A DNA stretch of 64,000 nt from Thiomicrospira sp. XS5 (GTDB lineage Bacteria; Pseudomonadota; Gammaproteobacteria; Thiomicrospirales; Thiomicrospiraceae). Made by a program: the position numbers and the translations under genes. A model generated the notes under the pieces. It saw nothing but the letters and a program-made list of their open reading frames with translations, searched no databases and was not told the DNA's origin. The stretch spans positions 2,294,001 to 2,358,000 of the forward strand of contig NZ_LQBO01000001.1 of NCBI RefSeq assembly GCF_001507555.1, read 5' to 3'. The first letter of the stretch is position 1. Each line of letters starts with the position of its first letter. This document shows positions 44,737 to 53,313 of the stretch, in pieces.

Positions 44737-46260
44737 TTATTCAATCGGTCGTAAAAACAGTTGATACCCCACATTATCCTGTTCCGGGAAGAAACGATAG
44801 CCGAGGCTCTGTAGATAGGATTCGAATTGCTCGATTTGCGACGGTGGCACCTGCACCCCCACCAACACTCGACCATACGCTGCACCATGGTTGCGATAAT
44901 GGAACAAACTGATATTCCATTCTTCACTCATTTTAATTAGGAACTGCAACAAAGCCCCCGGACGCTCCGGGAACTGGAAGCGATACAGCAGTTCATTCTC
45001 CACGCCTTTGGCATGACCGCCGACCATATAGCGCAAATGCAGCTTCGCCATTTCATCGTCACTCAAGTCTTCCAGCGGATAATCACAGGCTTGCAATTGT
45101 TTGACCAACTGGTCTTTCTCCGCCTGACCGCCTTCGGTGCGCACCCCGACAAACACCACCGCTTTATTGGCGTCGGAATAACGGTAATTGAATTCGGTGA
45201 TGGCGCGGCGGTCGCCCAATAATTCACAGAACTGCTTGAAGCTGCCTGGACGCTCGTCAATCGTCACCGCAAAAATCGCCTCGCGCTTTTCCCCGATTTC
45301 CGTCCGTTCGGAAATGTAACGCAGGCCATCGAAATTCATATTGGCGCCACTGACAATCACCGCCATATTCTTATCGGCCACGCCTTTTTCCTCGACGAAC
45401 TTTTTCATACCCGCCAACGCCAGAGCACCGGCCGGTTCGGCAATGGCACGGGTGTCTTCGAAAATATCCTTAACGGCGGCGCAGATTTCGTCTGTCTTGA
45501 CAGTCACCATTTCATCCACGCAGGTTTGCGCGATGCGAAACGGAATCTCACCGGCTTGCGCCACGGCCACACCATCGGCAAAGATGCCGACGGAATCCAG
45601 TTTCACCCGTTCACCGGCTTTCAAGGCTTCAGTCATACAGGCGGCGTCTTCCGGCTCCACCCCCACAATACGCGTTTCCGGCGAAACTTGTTTTATCACC
45701 GCCGCCACACCAGCAATTAGGCCACCACCGCCCACTGGGACGAAAATGACATCAAACGGTTTGCTTTGACGCAACATTTCCAGCGCAATCGTGCCCTGAC
45801 CGGCAATGACGTCCAGGTCATCGTAAGGGGGAATGTAAGTGTAACCGTTTTCTTCGCACAGCTTGGCGGCATGCGCCGCAGCCTGATCGTAAGCATCGCC
45901 GTGCAACACCACTTCCCCACCGAAATTCCGCACCGAATTGACTTTAATCATCGGCGTGGTGCGCGGCATCACAATGGTGGCTTTAATGCCCATTTTGGTC
46001 GCCGACAACGCAACGCCCTGCGCATGGTTACCGGCGGACGCCGCAATCACTCCACGGGCTTTTTCGTCGTCGGTGAGTTGATACATGCGGTTATAGGCGC
46101 CGCGCAACTTGAACGAAAACACCGGCTGCAAGTCTTCACGCTTCAACCAGATATTGTTGCGCATGCGTTGAGAAATCAGCGGCGCCTTCTCCAAAGGCGT
46201 TTGCTCGGCCACGTCGTAAACGGGCGCTTTCAAAACACGGCGTAATATGGTTTCTGGCAT
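44737..46260 (-). CDS. ilvA: Threonine ammonia-lyase, biosynthetic
   Basis: A 507-residue PLP enzyme producing 2-oxobutyrate for isoleucine synthesis. The PLP lysine is K51 in FSFKLRGAYN, the phosphate loop is VPVGGGGLIAG near 185, and ASAGNHAQGVA near 75 is the substrate Asn-loop. Two ACT-like regulatory domains occupy about residues 325-507 (DERPGSFKQFCELLG and FPERPGALLQFLIKM), consistent with feedback control by isoleucine and valine. AAGGATG precedes the ATG. It is convergent with ygfA. Confidence 0.95.
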   Translation of the reverse strand: MPETILRRVLKAPVYDVAEQTPLEKAPLISQRMRNNIWLKREDLQPVFSFKLRGAYNRMYQLTDDEKARGVIAASAGNHAQGVALSATKMGIKATIVMPRTTPMIKVNSVRNFGGEVVLHGDAYDQAAAHAAKLCEENGYTYIPPYDDLDVIAGQGTIALEMLRQSKPFDVIFVPVGGGGLIAGVAAVIKQVSPETRIVGVEPEDAACMTEALKAGERVKLDSVGIFADGVAVAQAGEIPFRIAQTCVDEMVTVKTDEICAAVKDIFEDTRAIAEPAGALALAGMKKFVEEKGVADKNMAVIVSGANMNFDGLRYISERTEIGEKREAIFAVTIDERPGSFKQFCELLGDRRAITEFNYRYSDANKAVVFVGVRTEGGQAEKDQLVKQLQACDYPLEDLSDDEMAKLHLRYMVGGHAKGVENELLYRFQFPERPGALLQFLIKMSEEWNISLFHYRNHGAAYGRVLVGVQVPPSQIEQFESYLQSLGYRFFPEQDNVGYQLFLRPIE

Positions 46261-46387
46261 GGTGCATCCTTACAGCGTTGGTTCAACTCGAATATCGACC
46301 AGGCCGATACCTAATCGAAAAACAAAGCTCGATTATATCAAAGCCAGCCTTCGCCGTTTTGAAATCCCATTAGGAATTCCAAAACGA

Positions 46388-46397
46388 CCAGGCCTGG
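46388..46397. repeat. CCAGGCCTGG iterated palindrome, copy 14 (intergenic)
   Basis: Exact decamer in the divergent region between ilvA and the copper receptor, flanked by ACGA and TGATTT. Not placed to act as a terminator for either gene. Confidence 0.9.
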
Positions 46398-46627
46398 TGA
46401 TTTCTGAGACAAGCCGGTCACATTTTTCCATAAATTTCGTAGGGTTAAGACTCTCTCAATTTTTCCACCAGCCTATCGCCAGACTTAAGCAAAGTCTCTC
46501 AAGAGTCTGGTACGAATTCTTACATACAATACGTCGAAATTATAAATCTAAAAACTATCGTCAGACATCCACCCTAGTAGACATCCTATAGAGTGTGTTC
46601 TGACTTTTAACTTAAAGGAACCCAACC
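46398..46627 (+). promoter_or_regulatory. Upstream region of the copper receptor with nested inverted repeats
   Basis: The 366-base ilvA/receptor gap has no gene. It contains two mutually exclusive hairpins: AGACTT / AAGTCT (46481-46486, 46492-46497) and CCAGACT / AGTCTGG (46479-46485, 46504-46510). Two direct AGACATCC repeats (46563-46570, 46579-46586) are spaced 16 bases apart. AAAGGAA is the ribosome site. No recognisable Fur or CueR box was found. Confidence 0.35.
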
Positions 46628-48736
46628 ATGAAGCCTACACCGCTTTATTTCGCCATCCTCAGCGCCCTGTCCTCGTCGGCGTTTATTCCAACAGCCATGG
46701 CGGCCGAAACCGCCAAACTGGAAAAAATCACCGTGGAAGCTCAGGATGACATCACCCCGCAATCCGATACCGTCAGCACCGAATCCTTGCTGAACACGGG
46801 GAACAGCGAAACCGGTGCGGTGTTGCGCGAAATCAACGGCGTCAACGCTTCCCGTAAAGGCGGTCATGGTTTGGACCCGCAAATTCGCGGTCAACAATAT
46901 TCCCAATTAAACGTTTTGCTGGATGGCGCCAAAATCGCCGGCGGCTGCCCGAACCGAATGGACCCGCCATCCTCTTACGCCGAAGTCTCGTCCTATGACG
47001 AAATCGAAGTCATCCGCGGTGTCAAAACCGTAACACAAGGTGCAGGCGGCAGTGGCGGCACCATCCTGTTCAAGCGTAGCAAGCCGCAATATGACCCGAA
47101 CAAATTGGTCTCCGGCGAAATCACCGTCGGGAAATCCAATGTCATGAACTATGAAGCCGATGCCACCGTGCGCGCGGTCGGCCAAGAAGGCTATGTGGTT
47201 GTGCAAGGCTCCCGTAAGGATGCCAACAACTACACGGACGGCAACGGCGACATCGTTAAATCCAGCTACAACACCAATCAAGGTCACGTGGACCTAGGCT
47301 GGACCCCAAATGACCACCACCATTTGAAATTTTCAGCCGAGAAAAGCCGTACCGAAGATGCCTTGTACCCGGGGGCCATGATGGATGCCCCGGAAACCGA
47401 AGGCACCATGCTGCGTTTGCAGTATGAAGGCCGCCAGTTGTCCGACGCCATTGCCGATGTGGATGTCGACCTATACCGTTCCACCGTCGATCACACCATG
47501 AACAACTATGACTTGCGGACACCGCCCTCCCCGATGATGTTGCGCGAAACACCGACCTCCACCGAAACCAACGGGGCCAAAGTCAAATTAACCAGCCATG
47601 TCGGCAAGACTCAGGTCGACTACGGCGTACAATATGAAAGCGTCAACAAAGACGCGACTTTATGGAACCGTTATGCCGAACCAAACACGTCTTTGAACTA
47701 CATGTGGCCGGACGTCACCAATACCACCAAAAGTGTGTTTGCCGAAACCAATACCGAGTTCACACCGAGCACTAACTTGATTGTCGGCGTGCGTTACGAT
47801 GACGTTTATGCTAAAGCCGATAAAACAAATGATGCGCCATCCGGTGCACCGGGGAACACGCCAAGCGATGTTTATGCTAAAGCCTATTCGGATTATGACG
47901 GCGAAAACTCGGCCAGTGAAGGCAACTTCAATGCATTGATCCGTCTTGAAAACCGTTTTGGCGCGAACTATAACTGGTATCTGGGTGCCAGCCGCACCAT
48001 GCGGACGGCCGATGCCACCGAGCGCTTCATGTCGAAATGGGGTATGGACATGAGCACAACCCCGCCACAACAAGCTTCATGGATTGGTAACCCGAATATC
48101 AAACCGGAAGAGCACAATCAAGTCGACCTCGGCGTCGGCCAACAAACCGGCACCTTGCAATGGAACGCATCCGTCTGGTATGACCGTGTCAATAACTACA
48201 TCCTGCGTGACTTAGCGACTAATCAATACGACAACGGCGTCAAAACCTCTGTCAAAGATAAAACAGAAGTTTATGTGAATGTTGATGCCGACCTGTACGG
48301 GGCCGACCTAGAAGCGGACTACGCCGCCACCAGCGCCCTGACTTTCGGCGGGCAGTTCAGCATCACCCAAGGTCGTAACACCACCGACAATCGAAATATT
48401 GCCATGATTTCAGCGCCGACCGGTCAATTGCGCGCCACCTATCAACCAAGCAACTGGCACGTCGGAGGACGCTTCAATTTCGCACTGGAGCAAACCAATA
48501 TCGATAAAGACTACACGCCAACCTCTGATTACGGCGACACTCCGGCCTGGAGCACAGTGGATGTCTTCGGCGGCTACCAAATCAATCGCAACTGGATTGT
48601 CAAAGCCGGTGTGGACAACTTGTTTGATCAGGCCTATTATGACCACTTAAACTACGACATTACCGAAGGTTCCAACGTTTATAAGTACAACGAACCAGGG
48701 CGTAATTTCTGGGCGAAAGTAACGGCCAAGTTCTAA
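46628..48736 (+). CDS. TonB-dependent copper receptor, OprC/NosA-like
   Basis: A 702-residue outer-membrane transporter: signal peptide (cleavage after AMA near 25), plug domain with TonB-box-like KLEKITVEA and RGQQYSQLNVLLDG, then a 22-strand barrel ending in an aromatic C-terminus (WAKVTAKF). The OprC copper-binding pattern is present: C107-PNR-M111 in GGCPNRMDPPSSY and H289-T-M291 in DHTMNNYD, the CxxxM and HxM pair that binds copper in Pseudomonas OprC. It starts a run of copper genes (SCO, PCu(A)C), which supports a role in copper uptake for oxidase assembly. Confidence 0.9.
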   Translation: MKPTPLYFAILSALSSSAFIPTAMAAETAKLEKITVEAQDDITPQSDTVSTESLLNTGNSETGAVLREINGVNASRKGGHGLDPQIRGQQYSQLNVLLDGAKIAGGCPNRMDPPSSYAEVSSYDEIEVIRGVKTVTQGAGGSGGTILFKRSKPQYDPNKLVSGEITVGKSNVMNYEADATVRAVGQEGYVVVQGSRKDANNYTDGNGDIVKSSYNTNQGHVDLGWTPNDHHHLKFSAEKSRTEDALYPGAMMDAPETEGTMLRLQYEGRQLSDAIADVDVDLYRSTVDHTMNNYDLRTPPSPMMLRETPTSTETNGAKVKLTSHVGKTQVDYGVQYESVNKDATLWNRYAEPNTSLNYMWPDVTNTTKSVFAETNTEFTPSTNLIVGVRYDDVYAKADKTNDAPSGAPGNTPSDVYAKAYSDYDGENSASEGNFNALIRLENRFGANYNWYLGASRTMRTADATERFMSKWGMDMSTTPPQQASWIGNPNIKPEEHNQVDLGVGQQTGTLQWNASVWYDRVNNYILRDLATNQYDNGVKTSVKDKTEVYVNVDADLYGADLEADYAATSALTFGGQFSITQGRNTTDNRNIAMISAPTGQLRATYQPSNWHVGGRFNFALEQTNIDKDYTPTSDYGDTPAWSTVDVFGGYQINRNWIVKAGVDNLFDQAYYDHLNYDITEGSNVYKYNEPGRNFWAKVTAKF

Positions 48737-48751
48737 ACCTTTCAACATTTC

Positions 48752-48789
48752 GTTACCCAAAAAGGAGCTCCGGCTCCTTTTTGGGTAAC
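48752..48789. terminator. Strong hairpin between the copper receptor and sco
   Basis: Perfect 17-bp arms (GTTACCCAAAAAGGAGC at 48752-48768 and its complement at 48773-48789) with a TCCG loop, ending 15 bases before the sco ATG. No T-run follows; five T lie inside the stem. It could be a partial terminator or a processing/stability hairpin that lowers sco expression relative to the receptor. Confidence 0.55.
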
Positions 48790-48804
48790 TAAACTGTAGG
48801 CATT

Positions 48805-49422
48805 ATGAAAAAATTTATCTTCTTTACCGTTTTATTGGGCATCGTCATCGGACTGCTTATCCTGGCCTGGCCATTTTCCCAACATAACTCGGAACAAACC
48901 ACCGCGCACCTGATTTTGAACGACAAGCCGGTCGGCGGTGACTTCACCTTACAATCCGCAGAAGGACCGGTTTCGCTGAGCGACTTCAACGACAAGCTGG
49001 TCCTCGCGTATTTTGGCTATACCTTCTGTCCGGACATCTGCCCGACGAACCTCGGAAATTTGGCCGTCGCTTACCGTCAACTGATGGACGAGGAAAAAGC
49101 CAAACTGCAAATTCTGTTCATTTCCGTCGACCCAAAACGCGACACGCCGGAGCGCCTCAAACAATACGCCGATTATTTTGACAGCGGCATTATTGGCCTG
49201 ACCGGCACCAAAACCGAACTGGATGAAATTGCCAACCGTTACGGTGTCGTCTATATGATTCATCAAGACGACCCAAAAGACGAGCACTATTCCGTTGACC
49301 ACTCGGCCTTTACCTATGTCATCCCACCCGGTGGCGAACTGGCGACACAATTGCCGCACGCCACCAGTCCGGATGACTTCGTCAAAACCATTCGAACTTA
49401 TTTAAACCAACCACAACCTTAG
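48805..49422 (+). CDS. SCO1/SenC-family copper chaperone
   Basis: A 205-residue membrane-anchored thioredoxin-fold protein that delivers copper to, or reduces, the CuA centre of cytochrome oxidase. An N-terminal anchor (about residues 4-23) is followed by the periplasmic domain. The copper site is complete: C75 and C79 in YTFCPDICPTN and H166 in YSVDHSAFT. It is followed 8 bases later by the PCu(A)C gene, so the two are one operon; the upstream receptor is separated by a strong hairpin. Confidence 0.92.
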   Translation: MKKFIFFTVLLGIVIGLLILAWPFSQHNSEQTTAHLILNDKPVGGDFTLQSAEGPVSLSDFNDKLVLAYFGYTFCPDICPTNLGNLAVAYRQLMDEEKAKLQILFISVDPKRDTPERLKQYADYFDSGIIGLTGTKTELDEIANRYGVVYMIHQDDPKDEHYSVDHSAFTYVIPPGGELATQLPHATSPDDFVKTIRTYLNQPQP

Positions 49423-49430
49423 GACTTTCC

Positions 49431-49898
49431 ATGTACAAATATACTCAGGCCCTCTTGGCCGCTGCCCTTTCGTTCATCAGCGTCAACGCCTTCGCCGATA
49501 ACGCCGCCGACATTGAAGTCGAACAACCCTATATCCGTGAAGTGCCGCCCGGTGCCATGGCGACCGGTAGTTTTATGACGCTCACCAATATGAGCGATCA
49601 AGACATTCAACTGGTCAACGCCAAGTCCGACGCCGCCAAAAAAGTCGAGTTGCACACCCATGTCCACGACAACGGTGTGATGAAAATGCGCCAAATTCCA
49701 TCCATTAAGGTGCCGGCCGACGGACAAGCTCACCTAAAACCGGGTGGCCTTCACATTATGCTGATTGGTTTGCACGATGGCATTCAAGCCGGCCAAACCA
49801 TCAACATGACGCTGGTTTTTAAAGACGGCAGCGAGAAATCGATTTCCATGCCCGTCAAGTCGGTCATGTCCCACTCCGGCCACATGATGTCGCATTAA
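49431..49898 (+). CDS. Periplasmic PCu(A)C copper chaperone
   Basis: A 155-residue exported protein (signal peptide cleaved near FA-DN at 22-23). The canonical copper motif H(M)X10MX21HXM is met exactly: H75, M86, H108, M110. It hands Cu(I) to SCO and to the CuA site of cytochrome oxidase in known systems. Extra His residues lie in HTHVHD and at the C-terminus (MSHSGHMMSH), which may hold additional copper. It lies 8 bases after sco. Confidence 0.93.
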   Translation: MYKYTQALLAAALSFISVNAFADNAADIEVEQPYIREVPPGAMATGSFMTLTNMSDQDIQLVNAKSDAAKKVELHTHVHDNGVMKMRQIPSIKVPADGQAHLKPGGLHIMLIGLHDGIQAGQTINMTLVFKDGSEKSISMPVKSVMSHSGHMMSH

Positions 49899-49922
49899 AA
49901 GCTTGCGGCATTCAGGCTTTGT

Positions 49923-49952
49923 CGGTTTTTATGATGCCTGTCGTAAAAACCG
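49923..49952. terminator. Hairpin after the PCu(A)C gene
   Basis: CGGTTTTTA (49923-49931) and TAAAAACCG (49944-49952) form a 9-bp stem about 25 bases after the PCu(A)C stop. Probably the terminator of the sco-PCu(A)C unit; the stem is AT-rich, so strength is uncertain. Confidence 0.5.
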
Positions 49953-50051
49953 GTTTCCATACTCTTTCCACCTTTCAGGCTTGAAAACCGGCCAATCATC
50001 CCTATAAAATTCTCCGAACAAAATGATTCCAATAAAACAGGTTATGAAACA

Positions 50052-50546
50052 ATGACAGGCCAAAACCTTTCCCTTTCTGCATTGATTGTTGGCGCCCTGA
50101 CTTTTTCTTCGGCGTCCCTAGCGGCTGAAGACGCAAAACAATCGATCAAAGACCAGCAAACACTGAAGTTATGTGTCGACTATAATGGTTTGACCTCCGA
50201 TGACGATAAACAAGCTTACATCACAGAGCTGGACCGTCGTGGACAACTCAGCGTCAAAGACCATGAAAACTTGAAGACAAAACACGTCGTGAACGGCTCC
50301 ACCATGTGCGGCATGTACATGATGATGGGTAAACCACTGGCGGAAGAAGGTAAACAACTGCGTCCAATGGTCTACAAGGTAGTCCACGTTTATCCGAAAA
50401 ACTATTACGTCACCCAAGTGGGCATGGTCGTCGCGTCCTATGATCGCAAGCCGGGCGAACTGCCACCGAAACTATCGGAAACCAAACCGGCCGTTCAACC
50501 ACCACCGGTGATGTTCAACGCACCAGGCGGTAATCCGCACCACTAA
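50052..50546 (+). CDS. Exported Cys/Met-rich protein beside the copper genes, unrecognised
   Basis: A 164-residue protein with a signal peptide (hydrophobic ALIVGALTFSSASLAA, cleavage near residue 25). The mature part has two Cys, in LKLCVDYNG and STMCGMYMMMGKP, the second inside a run of five Met within eight residues, plus His at YKVVHVYP and a HH end after NPHH. Such Cys/Met/His clusters often bind Cu(I). Its place after the receptor, SCO and PCu(A)C genes supports a copper role, but no family is recognised and function is inference. Confidence 0.6.
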   Translation: MTGQNLSLSALIVGALTFSSASLAAEDAKQSIKDQQTLKLCVDYNGLTSDDDKQAYITELDRRGQLSVKDHENLKTKHVVNGSTMCGMYMMMGKPLAEEGKQLRPMVYKVVHVYPKNYYVTQVGMVVASYDRKPGELPPKLSETKPAVQPPPVMFNAPGGNPHH

Positions 50547-50560
50547 ATCGCCAGCGTTTT

Positions 50561-50586
50561 CTTTCAAGCCGTCTTCGGCTTGAAAG
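50561..50586. terminator. Hairpin after the Cys/Met-rich protein gene
   Basis: CTTTCAAGCC and GGCTTGAAAG form a perfect 10-bp stem with a 6-base loop, 15 bases after the stop. No T-run follows, so a Rho-independent terminator is only possible. Confidence 0.5.
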
Positions 50587-50700
50587 CCTCTCTCCAGCTT
50601 AACCCTTTCTCCATAGGCTTCGCGCACCGCGTGCTATACATTTTTCTTCAAAGTGATTAGAATACTGTCATCTTTATTTTTATGATTCAGGATGGATACA

Positions 50701-51366
50701 ATGACACAAGACGAATTGAAACAAGAAGTGGCTAAAGCCGCCATCGATTATGTTGTTCCGGATACTTACATCGGCGTTGGAACGGGTTCCACGGCCAACT
50801 TCTTCATTGACGAACTGGCCAAAATTAAAGGCAAAATCAAAGGCGCCGTCGCCAGCTCCGAAGCCACCGCCGAGCGTTTGAAAGGACACGGCATTCCGGT
50901 TTTGGAACTGAATGCCGTGGACGAAATGTCCGTTTACATCGACGGCGCGGATGAAGCCGATCCAAACCTTAACCTAATCAAAGGCGGCGGTGGCGCTTTG
51001 ACGCGCGAAAAAATCGTCTTGGCGGTCGCCAAACAATTCGTGTGCATTGCGGACGACAGTAAGAAAGTCGACGTCCTTGGCAAATTCCCGCTGCCGATTG
51101 AAGTCATTCCGATGGCGCGTAGCTACGTGGCCCGCGAAGTCGTCAAACGCTTTGGCGGCGAACCGGTGTTGCGTGAAGGTTTTACCACCGATAACGGGAA
51201 TGTTATTCTCGACATCCACGGCTTGGAAATCGTCAACCCGGTCGCCATGGAAACCGAACTCAACAGCATCGTTGGCGTCGTCACCAACGGACTGTTCGCG
51301 GCACGCAATGCAGACATTTTCCTGTGCGGCACATCAAACGGTGTCGAAACCATTAAACGCCCTTAA
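50701..51366 (+). CDS. rpiA: Ribose-5-phosphate isomerase A
   Basis: A 221-residue enzyme interconverting ribose 5-phosphate and ribulose 5-phosphate, used in the pentose phosphate and Calvin cycles. ATG 50701 gives [14 protein letters not shown] as in E. coli and has CAGGATGG 8 bases upstream; the ATG nine bases earlier lies within that Shine-Dalgarno region. Motifs: [13 protein letters not shown] near residue 25, DGADEAD near 81 and [13 protein letters not shown] near 94 with the catalytic Glu. Confidence 0.95.
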   Translation: MTQDELKQEVAKAAIDYVVPDTYIGVGTGSTANFFIDELAKIKGKIKGAVASSEATAERLKGHGIPVLELNAVDEMSVYIDGADEADPNLNLIKGGGGALTREKIVLAVAKQFVCIADDSKKVDVLGKFPLPIEVIPMARSYVAREVVKRFGGEPVLREGFTTDNGNVILDIHGLEIVNPVAMETELNSIVGVVTNGLFAARNADIFLCGTSNGVETIKRP

Positions 51367-51404
51367 TCCACCACGGTAAACGTGTTTAACATCAAGAGAC
51401 AGCC

Positions 51405-51908
51405 ATGAACAACATCGGTAGCAAACTTTTCGGTCTTCTCGTCGTGATCCTCATCGGCGTATTACTTTACCTAACCGTCTTCTCCGATGGATTGGGCAAA
51501 GCGCCGGACATCACCGTCAAAACGGCACAAGGTGAAACGCTTCAACTCAGCAAACCGCTCAAACCGGTGTTAGTCAGTTTTTGGGCCACCACCTGCCCGG
51601 GTTGTATTGCCGAAATGCCACACCTGGCACAAATGAAAGAAAAGTTCGGGGATAAGTTTGAGATCGTCGCCATTGCCATGTCGTACGACCCGGCGGAGCA
51701 AGTCGCCAAGTTTATCGAAAAGAACCCTTACCCTTTCTCCTTTGTGCGCGATACCGACGGTAAAATGTCCAAAGCCTTTGGAGAGGTCTTGCTCACCCCG
51801 ACCAATTTCTTGATTGCCCCGAACGGGAACATCGTTTACCAAAAAGTCGGTGAAGTCGATTTCAAACTGGTCACCGAACGGATTCGACAAATGACACCGG
51901 ATCTGTAA
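51405..51908 (+). CDS. Membrane-anchored thioredoxin-like protein (TlpA/ResA type)
   Basis: A 167-residue protein with one N-terminal membrane helix (about residues 7-26) and a periplasmic thioredoxin domain of the TlpA/AhpC-TSA class. The active site is C64-PG-C67 in ATTCPGCIAEM and the cis-Pro loop is LLTPTNFLI near 130. The family reduces periplasmic disulfides, for example in cytochrome c or CuA maturation. It lies between rpiA and hemL, 38 and 51 bases from each, so a shared transcript is likely. Confidence 0.85.
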   Translation: MNNIGSKLFGLLVVILIGVLLYLTVFSDGLGKAPDITVKTAQGETLQLSKPLKPVLVSFWATTCPGCIAEMPHLAQMKEKFGDKFEIVAIAMSYDPAEQVAKFIEKNPYPFSFVRDTDGKMSKAFGEVLLTPTNFLIAPNGNIVYQKVGEVDFKLVTERIRQMTPDL

Positions 51909-51959
51909 TTCACATATCCGGTTTTCACCCGTCACGATCAACTTATAGGAACGCACTCT

Positions 51960-53240
51960 ATGTCACAGTCACATGCCCTTTTTCAAGCCGCCCAAACCCA
52001 CATTCCAGGAGGCGTCAACTCGCCTGTCCGAGCGTTTAAAGGGGTCGGTGGCGAACCGGTTTTCTTCGAATCCGCAAAAGGCGCCTATTTAACGGATGTG
52101 GACGGTAAGCAATATATCGATTACGTCGCCTCTTGGGGGCCGGCAATTTTAGGGCATGCTCACCCGGACGTGATTGACGTCGTTCAAAAACAAGCCGTAA
52201 AAGGTCTGTCGTTCGGTGCGCCGACCGAGCTGGAAACCACCATTGCCGACCTGGTTTGCGACTTAATCCCGTCCTTCGACATGGTGCGCATGGTCAGCTC
52301 CGGTACCGAAGCTACTATGACCGCGATTCGCTTGGCCCGGGGTTACACCGGTCGCGATAAAATCGTTAAATTCGAAGGCTGCTACCACGGACACTCCGAT
52401 TCCTTGTTGGTCAAAGCCGGTTCCGGCGCCCTGACTTTAGGGGTTCCATCCTCTCCGGGGGTGCCAGCCTGTTTGGCGGAAGAAACCTTGACTCTAACCC
52501 ACAACGATTCCGATGAAGTCCGCCGCGTGTTCAGTGAAATCGGCGACCAGATCGCCTGTATCATCGTGGAACCGGTGGCTGGGAATATGAACTGCATCCC
52601 ACCGGAAGACGGTTTTCTGCAAACCCTGCGCGACGTTTGCGACGAATCGGGCGCGGTGTTGATTTTCGACGAGGTCATGTGCGGGTTCCGTGTCGGTTTG
52701 ACCGGTGCACAAGGCCGTTATGGCATCACGCCGGATTTGACCACTTTCGGCAAAGTCATCGGCGGCGGTATGCCGGTCGGTGCTTTCGGCGGTAAGCGCG
52801 AAGTCATGGAACACATCGCACCGTTAGGGCCGGTCTATCAAGCCGGGACGCTTTCCGGGAACCCGATTGCCATGTCAGCCGGATTGAAAACCTTGCAACT
52901 GATCAGCGAAGACGGTTTCTTCGAATCGCTGGAAGCCAAAACCAAACAGTTAATGGATGGTTTGCAACAAGCCGCAGACGACGCCGGCATCCCTTTCACC
53001 ACCAACCAGGTCGGCGCCATGTTCGGCTTGTTCTTCACCGAAGATAAGAACATCCGACGTTACGCCCAGGTCGCCAAAGGCGACATGGAGCGCTTCAAGC
53101 GTTTCTACCACGGCATGTTGGACGAAGGTGTGTATTTGGCCCCGTCTGCGTTCGAAGCCGGTTTCGTGTCCAGCGCGCATACCGAGGCCGACATTCAAGC
53201 GACCATCGAGGCCGCTCGCAAAGTCATGGCGACTCTGTAA
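51960..53240 (+). CDS. hemL: Glutamate-1-semialdehyde 2,1-aminomutase
   Basis: A 426-residue PLP enzyme that makes 5-aminolevulinate in the C5 route of tetrapyrrole synthesis. The PLP lysine is K265 in [10 protein letters not shown], the same number as in E. coli. Other signatures are [10 protein letters not shown] near residue 17, [16 protein letters not shown] near 113 and [10 protein letters not shown] near 236. Length is standard. It is followed by epmC after 73 bases on the same strand. Confidence 0.96.
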   Translation: MSQSHALFQAAQTHIPGGVNSPVRAFKGVGGEPVFFESAKGAYLTDVDGKQYIDYVASWGPAILGHAHPDVIDVVQKQAVKGLSFGAPTELETTIADLVCDLIPSFDMVRMVSSGTEATMTAIRLARGYTGRDKIVKFEGCYHGHSDSLLVKAGSGALTLGVPSSPGVPACLAEETLTLTHNDSDEVRRVFSEIGDQIACIIVEPVAGNMNCIPPEDGFLQTLRDVCDESGAVLIFDEVMCGFRVGLTGAQGRYGITPDLTTFGKVIGGGMPVGAFGGKREVMEHIAPLGPVYQAGTLSGNPIAMSAGLKTLQLISEDGFFESLEAKTKQLMDGLQQAADDAGIPFTTNQVGAMFGLFFTEDKNIRRYAQVAKGDMERFKRFYHGMLDEGVYLAPSAFEAGFVSSAHTEADIQATIEAARKVMATL

Positions 53241-53313
53241 CCTTATAGCCTATTGCGTCGGCTTTTCAGTCGGCGCGCTTCACGCCTACAAAAGACACTT
53301 ACCCCCTTTCGAT

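Noticed and set aside
52957-53313. N-terminal 119 codons of the frame containing epmC
   Set aside because: It overlaps the 3' end of hemL out of frame. EpmC homology starts at ATG 53314.
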